Shown here: piece by piece, positions 10,656 through 21,212 of the stretch
Numbering within the stretch: the first letter of the stretch is position 1
How the letters are laid out: every line of letters starts with the position of its first letter
Assembly (NCBI RefSeq): GCF_949987535.1
Contig: NC_080080.1
Coordinates: 64,323,006-64,387,005, forward strand
Reading direction: 5' to 3'
Length of the DNA stretch: 64,000 bases
Source: Balaenoptera acutorostrata
Taxonomy: Eukaryota; Chordata; Mammalia; Artiodactyla; Balaenopteridae
Notes under the pieces: model-generated
Database searches by the model: none
Seen by the model: the letters and a program-made list of their open reading frames with translations, nothing else
Told to the model about the DNA's origin: nothing
Program-made: the position numbers and the translations under genes

Positions 10656-11217
10656 AGGGGAGGAAACACACTTTTCCTCTGTCTTCTTAGATTCGGTGGC
10701 TGGGACATGCAAATTAAACTAAGAAACAACAGATTAGCAGGAGGAAAAAAAACAGTTTATTTATGTGTGTAATGCATATGCATGCAGGAGAATTCAGTGA
10801 TGACTAACTCAAAGGGGTGGTTAGAATCTGAGGTTTATATATACCATCTTAACAAAGAGTGATAAATTGTGAAGAAATGGCAAGACATAGGAAAGGGGCT
10901 TTGGGCTTCTAGGGGAGGTAAATTGTGAGAAGGTAAACATATGGGGAAACTAACAGAAAAGTTATTTCAGTAATATTTATTGTGAAGACCCATCTTGATG
11001 CCAACTTTCTGTCTCCAGTAATAAGGGTTGGTTTTCCCTTCCTGATACAGGAGAGCAGGGAAGACACCTTCACAAAGGGAAATTTATGCCCTGCTTTTAG
11101 GCAGATAGGAGGGCAGAAAACTCTTTCCACATCTGCTGTTTCTCAATTGCCTTCAGATCAAAATAATCCTTATGCCAAAGTGGCAGATTCTGAAGTGGCA
11201 TAATCTGATCCCCTTCA
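10656..11217 (-). mobile_element. LTR-like element inside L1
   Basis: About 560 bp inserted in the L1, flanked by a likely 4-bp AATG duplication. Read on the minus strand it starts TGAAGGGGATCAGATTATGC and is similar in layout and wording to 32444-33001, also on the minus strand. The size and ends suggest an LTR (ERVL-like). The family name is not certain, and no internal viral genes are present. Confidence 0.6.
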
Positions 11218-11237
11218 ATGAATAAAAAATTGTAGTA
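11218..11237 (+). mobile_element. L1 bridge fragment between two insertions
   Basis: Twenty bases (ATGAATAAAAAATTGTAGTA) match the L1 stretch that normally follows GGTGAATGG (GATAAACAAATTGTGGTA). They sit between the LTR-like insertion and Tigger1 and show that both landed in the same L1. Confidence 0.7.
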
Positions 11238-11454
11238 CAGGCATGCCTCAGAGATATCATGGGTTCAGTTCCAGACCACCACAACAAAACAAGTCACACA
11301 AATTCTTTGGTTTCCTAGCTTATATAAAAGTTATGTTTACACTATAGTAGAAGTAGTCTAGTAAGTATTCAATAGCATTATGTCTTAAAAAGAAATGTAC
11401 ATATCTTAATTTAAAAATAATTTATTGCTAAAAAGTGCTAACCATCCTCTGAGT

Positions 11455-13202
11455 CTTTAGCAAGTCATAATCTTTTGGTGGGGGGAGTGTCTGGCCTCAA
11501 TGTTGACAGCTACTGACTGATCAGAATGGTGGTTGCTAAAGGTTGGCAGGGTAGCGGGGGCAATCTCTTAAAAATAAGACAACAATGAAGTTTGCCACAT
11601 CTTGACATCTCACAAATTGACTCTTCCTTTCACTAACAACTTTTCTGTAGCATGCAATGCTGTTTGATAAGCATTTAACCCACATTAGAACTTCTTTAAA
11701 AATTGCAGTCAATTCTCTTAAACCCTGCCACTGCTTTATCAACTAAGTTTATGTCATATTCTAAACCGTTTGTTTTCATTTCAACAATTGTCACAGCACC
11801 TTTACCAGGAGTAGATTCCATATCAAGAAACCATTTTCTTTCTCATCCACAAGAAGCAACTCCTCATCTGTTAAACTTTTATCATGAGATGGCAGCAATT
11901 CAGTCACATCTTCAGACTCCATTTCTAATTCTAGTTCTCTTGCTATTTCTATGAGAGCTGCAGTTACTTCCTCCGCTGAAGTCTTGAGCCCCGCAAAGTC
12001 ATCCATGAGGGTGGGAACCAGTTTCTTCCAAACTCCTGTTGATGTTGCTATTTTGACCTCCTCCCATGAATCACGAATATTCTTAATGGTATCTAAAATG
12101 GCGAATTCTTTCCTGAAGGTTTTCAATTTACTTTGCCCAGAGCCACCAGAGGAATCACTATGTATAGCAGCTGTAGATTTACAAAATGGATTTCTTAAAT
12201 AAGAGTTGAAAGTCAAAATTACTCCTTGATCCATGGGCTGCAGAATGGATGCTGTGTTAGCAGGCATGAAAACAACATGAAACTTGTACACTTCTATTAG
12301 AGCTCTTGGGTGACCAGGTACGTTGTCCATGAGCAGTCATATTTTAAAAGGAATCTTCTTTTCTGAGCAGTAGTTCTCAACAGTGGGCTTAAAATATTCA
12401 AGTAAACCATGTTGTAAACAGGTGTGCTGCCATCCAGGCTTTGTTGTTCCATTTATATAGAGCACAGGCAGAGTAGATTGAGCATAATTCTTAAGGATTA
12501 TGGATTTTCATAATGATAATGAGCATTGGTTTCACCTTAAAGTCACCAGCTGCGTTAGCCCCTAACAAGAGAGTCAGCCTGTCCTTTGAAGCTTTGAAGG
12601 CAGGCACTGACTTTTCCTCTCTAGCTATGAAAGTCCTACGTGACCTCTTCTTCCCATATAAGGCTGTTTCATCTACGCTGAAAATCTGTTGTTTAATTTA
12701 GCCGCCTTCATTAGTTATCTTAGCTAGATCTTGTGGATAACTTGCTGCTTCACCTTGCACTTTTATGTCATGGAGATGGCTTCTTTCCTTAAACTTCATG
12801 AACCAACTTCTGCTAGCTTCAAACTTCTTCTGAAGCCTGCTCACTTCTCTCAGCCTTCATAGAAATGAAGAGAGTTAGGGTCTTGCTCTGTATTAGGCTT
12901 TGGCTTAGGGGAATGTTGTAGCTGAGTTGACCTTCTATCCAGACCACTAAGACTTTCTCCATATCAGCAATAAGGCTGTTTCACTTTCTTATCATTCGTG
13001 TGTTCACTGGAGTAGCACTTTTAATTTCCTTCAAGAACTTTCCCTTTGCATTCACAACTTGACTGTTTGGTGCAAGAAACATAGCTTTTGGCCTATCTTG
13101 GTTTGCAATATGCCTTCCTCACTAAAGCTTAATCACTTCTAGCTTTTGATTTAAAGTGAGAGACGTGCAACGATTCCTTTCACTTGAACACTTAGAGGCC
13201 AC
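11455..13202 (-). pseudogene. Tigger1 transposase pseudogene
   Basis: Remnant of a pogo-type DDE transposase that once cut and pasted the element at TA sites in the nucleus. The longest open piece (11791-12330) keeps DNVPGHP around the second catalytic Asp (residue 2) and ANTASILQPMDQGVI (residues 24-38), where the Asp before QG is the likely third acidic residue. The N-terminal helix-turn-helix DNA-binding part lies towards 13200. The codon at the usual start position reads GTG (13200-13202 on the minus strand), and frameshifts and stops separate the pieces. It is not functional. Domestication is unlikely because no long frame is conserved. Confidence 0.92.
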
Positions 13203-13449
13203 TGTAGGGTTATTAATTGGCCTAATTTCAATGTTGCTGTGTCACAAAGAATAGGGAGGCCTGAGGAGAGGGAGAGAGATGAGGGAACAGCTGGCCAGTG
13301 GAACAGTCAGAACACGTACAACATTTATCAATTAAGTTCACTGTCTTATATGGCCCAGTTCATGGCATTCCAAGCAATTCAAGGGTAACATCAAAGACCA
13401 CTGATCACAGATCACCATAACAAATATAAATCATAATAAAAAAGTTAGA

Positions 13450-13793
13450 GGGCTTCCCTGGTGGCGCAGTGGTTGAGAATCTGCCTGCCAATGCAGGGGA
13501 CACGGGTTCGAGCCCTGGTCTGGGAAGATCCCACATGCCGCGGAGCAACTGGGCCCGTGAGCCACAACTACTGAGCCTGCGCGTCTGGAGCCTGTGCTCC
13601 GCAACAAGAGAGGCCGCGACAGTGAGAGGCCCGCGCACCGCGATGAAGAGAGGCCCCCGCTTGCCGCCACTAGAGAAAGCCCTCGCACAGAAACGAAGAC
13701 CCAACACAGCCATAAATAAATTAATTAATTAAAAAAAAAAAAAAGAACCACCAGGAAACTGTGATCTCTATCCACAGATCACTGTTAAAAAAA
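13450..13793 (+). mobile_element. CHR-type SINE with 42-nt extra tail segment, inside Tigger1
   Basis: Full-length long-form copy with a 12-bp duplication (AAAAAAGTTAGA, 13438-13449 and 13794-13805). After the AATAAATTAATTAATT tail and A14 there is a 42-nt non-SINE segment (13745-13786), then a second A-run, all inside the duplication. The segment contains a perfect 7-bp inverted repeat GTGATCT/AGATCAC with an 8-nt loop. Confidence 0.97.
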
Positions 13794-13980
13794 AAAAAAG
13801 TTAGAAATACTGCAAGAATTACCAAAATGTGACACAGAGACACAAAGTGAGCAAATGCTATTGGGAAAATGGTGCCAATAGACTTGCCCTATGCAGGGTT
13901 GCTACAGACCTTCAATTTGTGAAAAATGCAATATCTGCAAAGTGCCATAAAGTGAAGTACAATAAAACGAGGTATGACTG

Positions 13981-14356
13981 TATATCTTTATGATGGAATA
14001 CTACTCATCAAAAAAAGAAACAAACTCCTGATACACTCAACATGGATGACTCTTAAAAGCATTATACTGAGTAAAAGAGCACAGTCTACATAATTCCATT
14101 TATATGAGATCTAGAAAAGGAAAATCTCATTTATAATGACAGAAAACAGACTACTGGATTGCCAGACCCAAGGCTGCAGGACACTGACCTGGAAGGTAAG
14201 GATAACAAGGAAACTTTTGGGGGGTAATGGAAATATTTTATATCTTGATTGCAGTATTGGTTGCACAAATGTATATATTTAATTAAAACTCCTCAAACTA
14301 TATACTCAAAATGGGTGTATTTTATGTAAATTATTTTTCAATAAAGTTGGTTTAAA
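13981..14356 (+). mobile_element. Old L1 ORF2 end and 3' UTR, part 2 of the split element
   Basis: Continues the L1 of 9930-10655: TGATGGAATACTACTCATCA, AACATGGATGACTCTTAAAA, TATATCTTGATTGCAGTATT and a terminal AATAAAGTTGGTT. The join across Tigger1 is in register with the L1 sequence. Confidence 0.8.
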
Positions 14357-14375
14357 AACATTAAAAATATTAGCA

Positions 14376-14584
14376 AACTGAATCCAGCGCTGCAAAAAAC
14401 AAAAACTCATTCAAAACAAAACAAAAAGACTCTCATGGCCAAGTTAGTTGCAGTATGTGAATAAAAATCAGTTTAGCATTGGTTGAACAATTAATGTCAT
14501 TTACCATATTAACAAATTAAAGGAGAAAAATACATGATTATCTAGAGATCGGTCATTTGGTAAAATTCAATAATCATTCATAAT
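14376..14584 (+). mobile_element. L1 ORF2 fragment, part 1
   Basis: AGCAAACTGAATCCAGCGCT, CATTGGTTGAACAATTAATG and CCATATTAACAAATTAAAGG correspond to the ORF2 segment just past the reverse transcriptase active site. Stops and indels occur throughout. It continues at 14709 beyond an antisense SINE. Confidence 0.75.
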
Positions 14585-14708
14585 TTTTTTTTTTTTTTGG
14601 CCACACTGCACAGCTTCCGGGATCTTGGTTTTCCCACCAGGGATCAAACCCAGGCTCCGGCAGTGAAAGCGCTGAGTCCTAACCACTGGACTGCCAAGGA
14701 ATTCCCAA
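14585..14708 (-). mobile_element. Short CHR/Bov-tA-like SINE (antisense)
   Basis: A T15 run, GGCCACACTGCACAGCTTCC and the head complement (CCACTGGACTGCC, then GGAATTCCC) mark the short (about 125 bp) tRNA-Glu SINE form. Duplication AATCATTCATAATTTTTTT occurs on both sides (from 14572 and from 14710). Confidence 0.95.
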
Positions 14709-14815
14709 CAATCATTCATAATTTTTTTAAGTTTGGTGCTCTAGGACAAAAGGGAGCGTCCTTATCCTGATAAAGGGGATCCACAAAAAGCCAGCAGGAA
14801 GTTTTTAGTTAGTAT
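14709..14815 (+). mobile_element. L1 ORF2 fragment, part 2
   Basis: Resumes with ATCATTCATAAT, then CTTATCCTGATAAAGGGGAT and CCACAAAAAGCCAGC, in the same L1 order as part 1. Confidence 0.7.
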
Positions 14816-15037
14816 TAGCTATAAATATACATATAGGCGCTACCATTTTATAGCTAATGTGATTTGCTCTACAATTCAAGAAGCATTGTTCAACCTACCA
14901 AATTCCAGATCTGGGATGCAAGGAGATATAATTTATAGATCCTGACTTCAGGGATACAAAAAATCTGGTGATAAAGTTTTAAACATAGTCATTTAAGAAA
15001 CATCCTTATTTGGAGTGAGATTTAAACATATTCATTT

Positions 15038-15224
15038 GATTTTTTTTAATTGAAGTAATATTGACTTACAATATTATATGTTTAATTGTACAACATAGTG
15101 ATTTGATATTTTTATACATTAAAAATGACACCACGATAAGTCTAGTTACCATCTGTCACCACACAAAGTTATTACATTATTGACTATATTCCCTATGCTG
15201 TACAATTACATCCCCGTGACTTAC
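15038..15224 (-). mobile_element. Short L1 3' UTR insertion (antisense)
   Basis: TTTTTTAATTGAAGTAATAT, TACAACATAGTGATTTGATA and CCCTATGCTGTACAATTACA are complements of the L1MA-type 3' end. A 15-bp duplication TAAACATATTCATTT (15023-15037, 15225-15239) bounds a strongly 5'-truncated insertion of 187 bp. Confidence 0.85.
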
Positions 15225-15285
15225 TAAACATATTCATTTTAAATGCAAAGCAACATATGATTAATACCAACTGGGTGATATCTTT

Positions 15286-15370
15286 AATTCATTGACAAAT
15301 ATTTATTGAGTGCAAGGCACAAGATTGGATCTGAGATACAACAATGAACCAGAGAGTTAGGAGACTTTTT
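15286..15370 (-). mobile_element. L2 3' end (antisense)
   Basis: CATTGACAAATATTTATTGA followed by AAGGCAC and ACAACAATGAAC is the complement of the L2 terminus (CTCAATAAATATTTGTTGA). Confidence 0.5.
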
Positions 15371-15820
15371 TTTTTAAATGAAGTCATGTCATGCTCTAGG
15401 GATTTAATTTGTCATACAGGAGAGGTAAAATTGTCTCCTTAATTATTTTTTATTCTCTACATTTTGTGTTTATCATTCAAGAATTGTATTATTGAATAGG
15501 TTTTCCCCAATGCACAGTGTCATGAAAAATTCAGCAGTTCATTAAGGGCTGGGAATTTTCACAGCAAAATTTATGATTTAGGGTATGAAATACATTATTA
15601 ATAAAGACGCATAAAATTGTTTTCTCAGAAGAATATTGGGAAGGGGGAAACAAAGTTGATTTTGCAACAAAATGGGGGGAGACTGGCTAAACATGAGTCA
15701 GCCTCTCATACCAGAGCACAACCTAAAACAAGTTAAAGGAAATTGTCAGCTGCTGTGCATTGTGAATAATCACATTGTTAATCGCTCAGCCTCTCAGGTG
15801 CTTTGAGTCTCTTCTCTGTT
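15371..15820. other. No recognised feature
   Basis: AT-rich sequence with no gene or named repeat that I can support. Confidence 0.4.
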
Positions 15821-15824
15821 GATT

Positions 15825-15900
15825 CACTTTGTTATAAAGCAGAAACTAACACACCATTGTAAAGCAATTATACTCCAATAAAGATGTTAAAAAAAAAAGT
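15825..15900 (+). mobile_element. Young L1 3' tip
   Basis: GATTCACTTTGTTATAAAGC, AACACACCATTGTAAAGCAA and CCAATAAAGATGTTAAAAAA are the terminal 70 bp of the same young 3' UTR type as at 51565-51809. It is extremely 5'-truncated. Confidence 0.8.
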
Positions 15901-15974
15901 TTAAAAGTAAATAAAATAAAATCTAAATTAAAAAAAAAGAAGAGCATGAACACGGGGCCCCAAGCATTTTGCAT

Positions 15975-16385
15975 TTATCTTTCCTTCTGGCTTCTGCCCT
16001 GAAGCACTTGGGTGAAACTGCTCTCTGTAAGGTCACCAGCGACACCCTAGCTAGCCCGTGGTCTCTTTTCAGCTTAACCTCTGGCTGATTTCATAGCCGG
16101 CACCCCTTTTGTTACCCCTCACCTCACTTAGTGATACTTATCTTCCCAGGTCTCCCTCTGCTTCTTCAAATATTCGTCTCAGGCTCCTCTCTCCCAGAGG
16201 AAATCTCAGGGACCCCATGGTTGCAGCCACATTAGACAATGACAGCTCCCACCCCTGAACCCCACCTTTCTCCTGCTTCTGCTCCAGGAAATGCCACCTC
16301 AGCATGCCCAGAAATGAAGGTACTGTCTCTCTCTCACCAAACGCCTTCCTCAGCCTGTGCCTCACCATTGTTAATATCATAGCTC
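15975..16385 (+). mobile_element. L2 ORF2-region fragment, part 1
   Basis: CTGTAAGGTCACCAGCGACA and GTGGTCTCTTTTCAGCTTAA match the L2 stretch upstream of its reverse transcriptase motifs (AAGGTCACCAATGACCTCCT, then CCTCTTCTCAGTCCTCAT). It is part of an L2 in three pieces (to 17420), split by two SINEs. Confidence 0.6.
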
Positions 16386-16664
16386 GGAACTTCCCTGGTG
16401 GCACAGTGGTTAGGAATCCGCCTGCCAATGCAGGGGACACAGGTTCGAACCCTGGTCCGGGAAGATCCCACATGCCACAGAGCAACTAAGCCTGTGGGCC
16501 ACAACTACTGAGCCCACATGCCACACTACTGAAGCCCGCATGCCAGAGCCCGTGCTCCGAACAAGAGAAGCCACCGCAATGAGAAGCCCACGCACTGCAA
16601 CGAAGACCCAACGCGGCCAAAAATAAAATTAATTAATTAATTAATTAATTTTTTAAAAAAGTCA
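16386..16664 (+). mobile_element. CHR-type SINE
   Basis: Starts GGAACTTCCCTGGTGGCACA, B box GGTTCGAACCC, with an internally shortened body. The tail runs AATTAATTAATTAATT, then T6 (16650-16655), then A6. An imperfect duplication ATCATAGCTC/ATCATTGCTC flanks it (16376-16385 and 16665-16674). Confidence 0.95.
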
Positions 16665-16674
16665 TCATTGCTCA

Positions 16675-17046
16675 CCCGCGTGCCAAGGCACTGGCCTCAG
16701 AATCCACCCAAGGCCTCCATCTCCCTCACCACCACCAGATCCAAATGGTCTCAAATTCTGCCAAGTCTGCTCCTGAACATCAGCTAAATCTGGGCACTCC
16801 TCACCTTCCACTGTTTCCATTAAGCCTCCAACCTCCTACCCAGACTGTTACCTAGACAGCTTGCCTAAACTGTAGCTGCTGGTCCACAAGCCCCCAGTTT
16901 CTCGCCTTCACCCCATTCTGCCTCCAGGGGGATCTTTTAACACAATAATCTGTTCATGTTACTTCCCTGCTTTCCTTGAATCCCTCAATGCTTCTCCAAT
17001 GCCAACAGGTTAAAGTACAAATTCCATAGTATAAGATATGAGGCTT
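16675..17046 (+). mobile_element. L2 fragment, part 2
   Basis: C-rich L2-like ORF2/3' region. CCAGGGGGATCTTTTAACAC, TTCATGTTACTTCCCTGCTT and CCCTCAATGCTTCTCCAATG parallel L2 wording (GTGATCCTTTTAAAACATAA, TCATGTCACTCCTCTGCT, CCTCCAATGGCTTCCCAT). Confidence 0.65.
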
Positions 17047-17219
17047 TGGGACTTCCCTGGTGGTCCAGTGGGTGGGGCTCTGTGCTCCCAATGCAGGGGG
17101 CCCAGGTTAGATCTGTGCTCGGGGAACTAGATCCCACATGCATGCCACAACGAAGATTCCGCGTGCTGCAGGTAAGACACGGCGCAGCCACGATAAATTA
17201 ATTAATTTTTGAAAAAAGG
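17047..17219 (+). mobile_element. CHR-type SINE, shortened body
   Basis: Head GGGACTTCCCTGGTGGTCC, a single GCATGCCACAACGAAG module and tail ATAAATTAATTAATTTTTG plus A6. A 10-bp duplication TATGAGGCTT lies at 17037-17046 and 17220-17229. Confidence 0.95.
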
Positions 17220-17229
17220 TATGAGGCTT

Positions 17230-17420
17230 AAAAAACCCTGGATTCTACCTATTTTTCAGCTTTGCTTCATACTTCTTTTCTCCGCACTTCACCCACACAC
17301 GAAATACAAATGCACATCTGCTTTCCCCATGCCCACATTATGCCAAGGCCATACTGAACTCTGTGATACTTCCCATAGTCACCTTTCTCTTTCATGCCTC
17401 AAGCGCCCTTCCCTCACATC
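17230..17420 (+). mobile_element. L2 fragment, part 3 (tentative)
   Basis: Pyrimidine-rich sequence (TCATGCCTCAAGCGCCCTTC) in keeping with the L2 3' region. Identity is weaker than in parts 1 and 2. Confidence 0.4.
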
Positions 17421-17689
17421 CAGGTTTGCCAGATTTACCAAATAAAAACATAGGCGGCCCGGATAGATTCGAATTGTCCTATATGTCTAAGTATACCATG
17501 TTAACAATTTCACCTTTGTACTTACCAATAAAGTTCAGGGCTGGCATTCAACTCCAAGAGCATCTCTCCATCACCAGAGCACAGAATGTGGCCTCTTGCT
17601 TTAAATGTCACAGAAATGCATGTTATAGAAATGCAGAAATGCACTCTCAGCTATAAAGATTGTTTTAATATCTACTGTTATTCAATGCT
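17421..17689. other. Unassigned; possible old DNA-transposon remnant
   Basis: GGTTTGCCAGATTTACCAAA at 17423 resembles the end of a palindromic mammalian DNA-transposon-like repeat (GGTTGCCAGATTTAGCAAAT). The rest is unassigned. Confidence 0.3.
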
Positions 17690-18725
17690 TCATAAGTGGT
17701 TCGTATGGCCTTGTTTATCATCTCAATTCTCCTATAAGACAGGTAATGTTATCCACCTCACACCAGTCACAATGGCCATCGTTAAAAAGTCTACAAACAA
17801 CAAACGCTAGAGAGGGTGTGGAGAAAAGACAACCCTCCTACACTGTTGGTGGGAATGTAAGTTGGTGCAGCCACTATGGAAAATAGTATGGAGGTTACTC
17901 AGAAAACTAAAAATAGAACTACCGTATGATCAGGCAATTCCACTCCTGGGCATATACCCGGACAAAACTATAACTCAAAAAGATACATGCACCCCTATGT
18001 TCATAGCAGCACTGTTGACAATAGCCAAAACATGGAAACAACCTAAGTGTCCACTGATAGATGAATGGATAAAGAAGATGTGGTACATCTATACAATGGA
18101 ATGTTACTCAGCCATAAAAAAGAATGAAATAATGCCATTTATAGCAACATGGATGCAAATAGATTGTCATACTAAGTGAAGCAAGTCAGAAAGAGAAAGA
18201 CAAATACCATGTGATATCACTTATATGTGGAATCTAAAATATGACATAAATGAACCTACTTACAAAACAGAAACAGACTCACAGACATAGAGAACAGACT
18301 TGTGGTTGCCAAGGGGGAGGGGGGTTGGGGGGAGGGATGGACTGGGAGTTTGGGGTTGGTAGATGCAAACTATTACATTTAGAATGGATAAACAACAAGG
18401 TCCCACTGTATAGCACAGGGAACTATATCCAATCTCCTGGGATAAACCATAATGGAAAAGAATTTTAAAATTTTAAAAATGTATGTATGTGTATAACTGA
18501 GTCACTTTGCCATACAGCAGAGATGGGCACAAAATTGTAAATCAACTATACTTCAATTTTTAAAAAATAGAGAAGAAAAAAATTAGGTAATGTTATTAAA
18601 TTTCATTTTATAGACAAGGAAACTAAGGCATAGAGAAGTTACAGAATTTGGCCAAGGTAATATAATAAGTGGGGGAGCACCAGAATTTGAAGCCAAATAG
18701 TCTCACAGCAGAGCCCACATGATTA
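17690..18725 (-). mobile_element. MIR (antisense), split by a young L1
   Basis: Left part ends at 17752. The right part from 18585 reads TTTATAGACAAGGAAACTAA, GGCATAGAGAAGTTACAGAA and CACCAGAATTTGAAGCCAAA, the complement of the MIR core. The L1 17753-18584 lies between them. Confidence 0.7.
17753..18584 (+). mobile_element. Young 5'-truncated L1
   Basis: Covers the ORF2 C-terminus and 3' UTR. The open piece 17862-18179 reads [18 protein letters not shown], then FIAALLTIAKTWKQPKC and IYTMECYSAIKKNEI, the conserved L1 C-terminal region. The 3' UTR contains CAGACTTGTGGTTGCCAAGG and a polypurine GGGGG-rich tract. The 12-bp duplication AGGTAATGTTAT (17741-17752, 18585-18596) splits a MIR. Not active: it lacks the 5' UTR, ORF1 and most of ORF2. 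Confidence 0.95.
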
Positions 18726-19200
18726 AGCTTTGCATTTTGACAGCTACTTCTGTCTGCATAGTACTTTGCAATTCTCTTTTCTTTCCCTCATGTGATGTCT
18801 TAGAAAAAGATAATATGACCAAGACTCATGTACCACCATCCACAAGAAATACAACACAAATAAAGCTGAAACCCCCAATAGCATTCCCTTCACCTAGTAA
18901 ACACCATGTTTAGTTGGTCCTGATCCTTCCAATTTGTGTATATGTGGTATACAAGGTATAATATTATTCCATATTTTTAACATATTATCACATGGTATGT
19001 ATTCATCAACAGTTTGCATTTTTCCCTCCTATTGTATTTTTGAGACTTATCTATGTTGATATATGTAGTCTTATTTATTCATTTTCACTGCTGTATAACT
19101 TTTCATTGAATGACTATGTCACAGCTTATTCATTCATTCCCTTGTTAATGGATATGGTTGACAATTCTAGATTTTTTCTCTTGTTTTGGCTTTCATTTTA
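18726..19200 (-). mobile_element. Old L1 ORF2/3' region (antisense)
   Basis: CTTATCTATGTTGATATATG, ATTTTCACTGCTGTATAACT and TTCCCTTGTTAATGGATATG are complements of the L1 ORF2 end. The left boundary (about 18830) is vague. Confidence 0.5.
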
Positions 19201-19204
19201 TGTT

Positions 19205-19228
19205 TTATTTTTATTTATTTATTTATTT
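19205..19228. repeat. (ATTT)n microsatellite
   Basis: About five to six TTTA units. Confidence 0.8.
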
Positions 19229-19339
19229 GTGTTTGGTTGGTTCTGTTTGCTTTGTTTTTTATTGGCTAGAAGAAAAGCTACTTGTTATACATGGCTCCTC
19301 AGGCAAGAATTTCTCTTTAGTAAGAACTTAAGAAAGGGA

Positions 19340-20275
19340 TTTCTCTTAAGAGTGAGTATGTGCATTATTATATTGGAAGTCCTAGCTAACAGAGTGAAAC
19401 AAGAAAAAGAAAAGGCACAAGAATTAGAAAGGAAGAAACTAAACTGCCATTATTTACAGTCAATCTAGTTGACTATGGAGAAAATCCAAAATGTAATAAA
19501 AGAGTTCAACAAAAGTGGCTAGATATTAACTCAGTGTTTTAAAGTCTATTATATTCTTATACTATAGCAAAAAATAATTAGAAATATAAATTTTAAAAAT
19601 AATTAGGAATAAATTTTACAAAAGATGTGTAGGGCCTTTAGTGAAGAAAATCATAAAAAATTATATGATGCATTATAGACCTAAATAAAGAGATATACTA
19701 TATTCATGAATGGAAAGACTCAGTATTATAAGGCTGTTAGTTTCCCTCAAAGTAATCTGTACATTCATTGCAATTCCAATCATAATCCCAACAGATCTCG
19801 GAGAAAATATTTGCAGTGCACTTATCCAAAAAAGAATGTGTATCTGGAATATATAAAGGATCATACAAGATGGACATAGTGTTGTAGGTAAATTATACTT
19901 CAAAATCAAATAAACAAGCAAAAAGAGATCAGATTTGTGGTTATCAGAGGCGAGGGGACAGGAAGAGTGGGAATTGAATGAAGGCAATCAAAAGGTACAA
20001 ACTTCCAGGTATAAGGGAAATAAGTACTAGGGATGTAATGTACAAAATGATAAATATAACACTGCTGTATATTATATATGAAAGTTGTTAAGAGAGTAAG
20101 TTTTAAGAGTTCTCATGACAAGGAAAGAAATATTTGTATCTATTTGAAATGATGGATGTTCACTAAACTTCCTGTGGTCATCATTTCATGATGCATGTGA
20201 GTCAAATCATTATGCTGAACATATTATAAAGTGCTATACGTCAATTATATCTCAATAAAATTGGGGGAAATTCTA
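19340..20275 (+). mobile_element. Old L1, ORF2 to 3' end with internal deletions
   Basis: ATATTGGAAGTCCTAGCTAA and AGGAAGAAACTAAACTGCCA come from mid ORF2. GTACATTCATTGCAATTCCA follows, then jumps to TTCACTAAACTTCCTGTGGT and a 3' end GTCAATTATATCTCAATAAA. The order is L1-like but large stretches between are missing. Confidence 0.6.
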
Positions 20276-20372
20276 ATTAAAAAAAAGAATCACAAAAGAC
20301 AAATTAAAAAAAAAACAAATAAAACCGTAAGAATATAGGCAGTATATTTGGTGGTTTAAAAATATGTCCACA

Positions 20373-20705
20373 CTTCTCTGGTGGCACAGTGGTTAAGAAT
20401 CTGCCTGCCAATGCAGGGGACATGGGTTCGAGCCCTGGTCTGGGAAGATCCCACATGCTGTGGAGCAACTAAGCCCGAGCACCACAACTACTGAGCCTGC
20501 GCTCTAGAGCCCACGCACCACAACTACTGAAGCCCACATGCACAACTACTGAAGCCCACGTGCCTAGAGTCCGTGCTCCACAACAAGAGAAGCCACCGCA
20601 ATGAGAAGCCCGCACACTGCAATGGAGAGTAGCTCCCACTCGCTGCAACTAGAGAGAGCCCATGTGCAGCAATGAAGACCCAAAGCAGCCAAAAAAAAAA
20701 AAAAA
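20373..20705 (+). mobile_element. CHR-type SINE
   Basis: B box GGTTCGAGCCC and a body with a duplicated CCACAACTACTGAAGCCCAC module. Simple A15 tail without an extra segment. Short duplication GTCCACA (20366-20372, 20706-20712). Confidence 0.95.
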
Positions 20706-21212
20706 GTCCACAAATTCTGTCCATACTCGCTTCAAAAGATAGAGCTAATTTCCTTCTCCTTGAGTGTGAGTTGAGTTTGGTAACTCACTTCCAACAAACA
20801 GAATAAGATGGGAATGATGGGAAGCGTATGTGTGATTTCTATGGCTATATGTGACTTCTACGTCGTAAAAGGCATCATGACTTTCTGTTTGCTCTTTCTT
20901 GGATTACTTGGTCTGGCAGAAGGTAACCACCATGTTATGAGGACACTCAAGCAGCCCTAGGGAATGGCCCCTGTGGCAAGGAATGGAGGTCTCCATCCAA
21001 TAGCCATATGGGTGACCCATCTTGGAAGCAAATTCTCCAGCCCCAGTCAAATCTTCAGAAGACCAAAGTCCCAGCTGACATCCTGACTGCAACTTCATGA
21101 GAGATCCTGACAGAACAACCTAGCTAAGCCACTCCCAGATTTCTGACACTCAGAGATTATGAGTTAATAAATGTTTGCTGTTTTAAGCTGCTGTGTCTAG
21201 GAGTTATCTATT

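Larger units (their letters stand above)
11238..13980 (-). mobile_element. Tigger1 DNA transposon, nearly full length
   Basis: Ends are CAGGCATGCCTCAGAGATAT on the left and ACGAGGTATGACTG on the right, which are near-complementary terminal inverted repeats. Each is flanked by TA (11236-11237 and 13981-13982), the target-site rule for the pogo/Tigger group of Tc1/mariner transposons. Without the inserted SINE the length is close to the roughly 2.4 kb of intact Tigger1. The transposase reads on the minus strand and is broken. Confidence 0.96.

Noticed and set aside
17862..18179. 105-codon frame as a host gene
   Set aside because: It is the C-terminal end of L1 ORF2 in a truncated copy. The frame at 40079-40504 is the same region.
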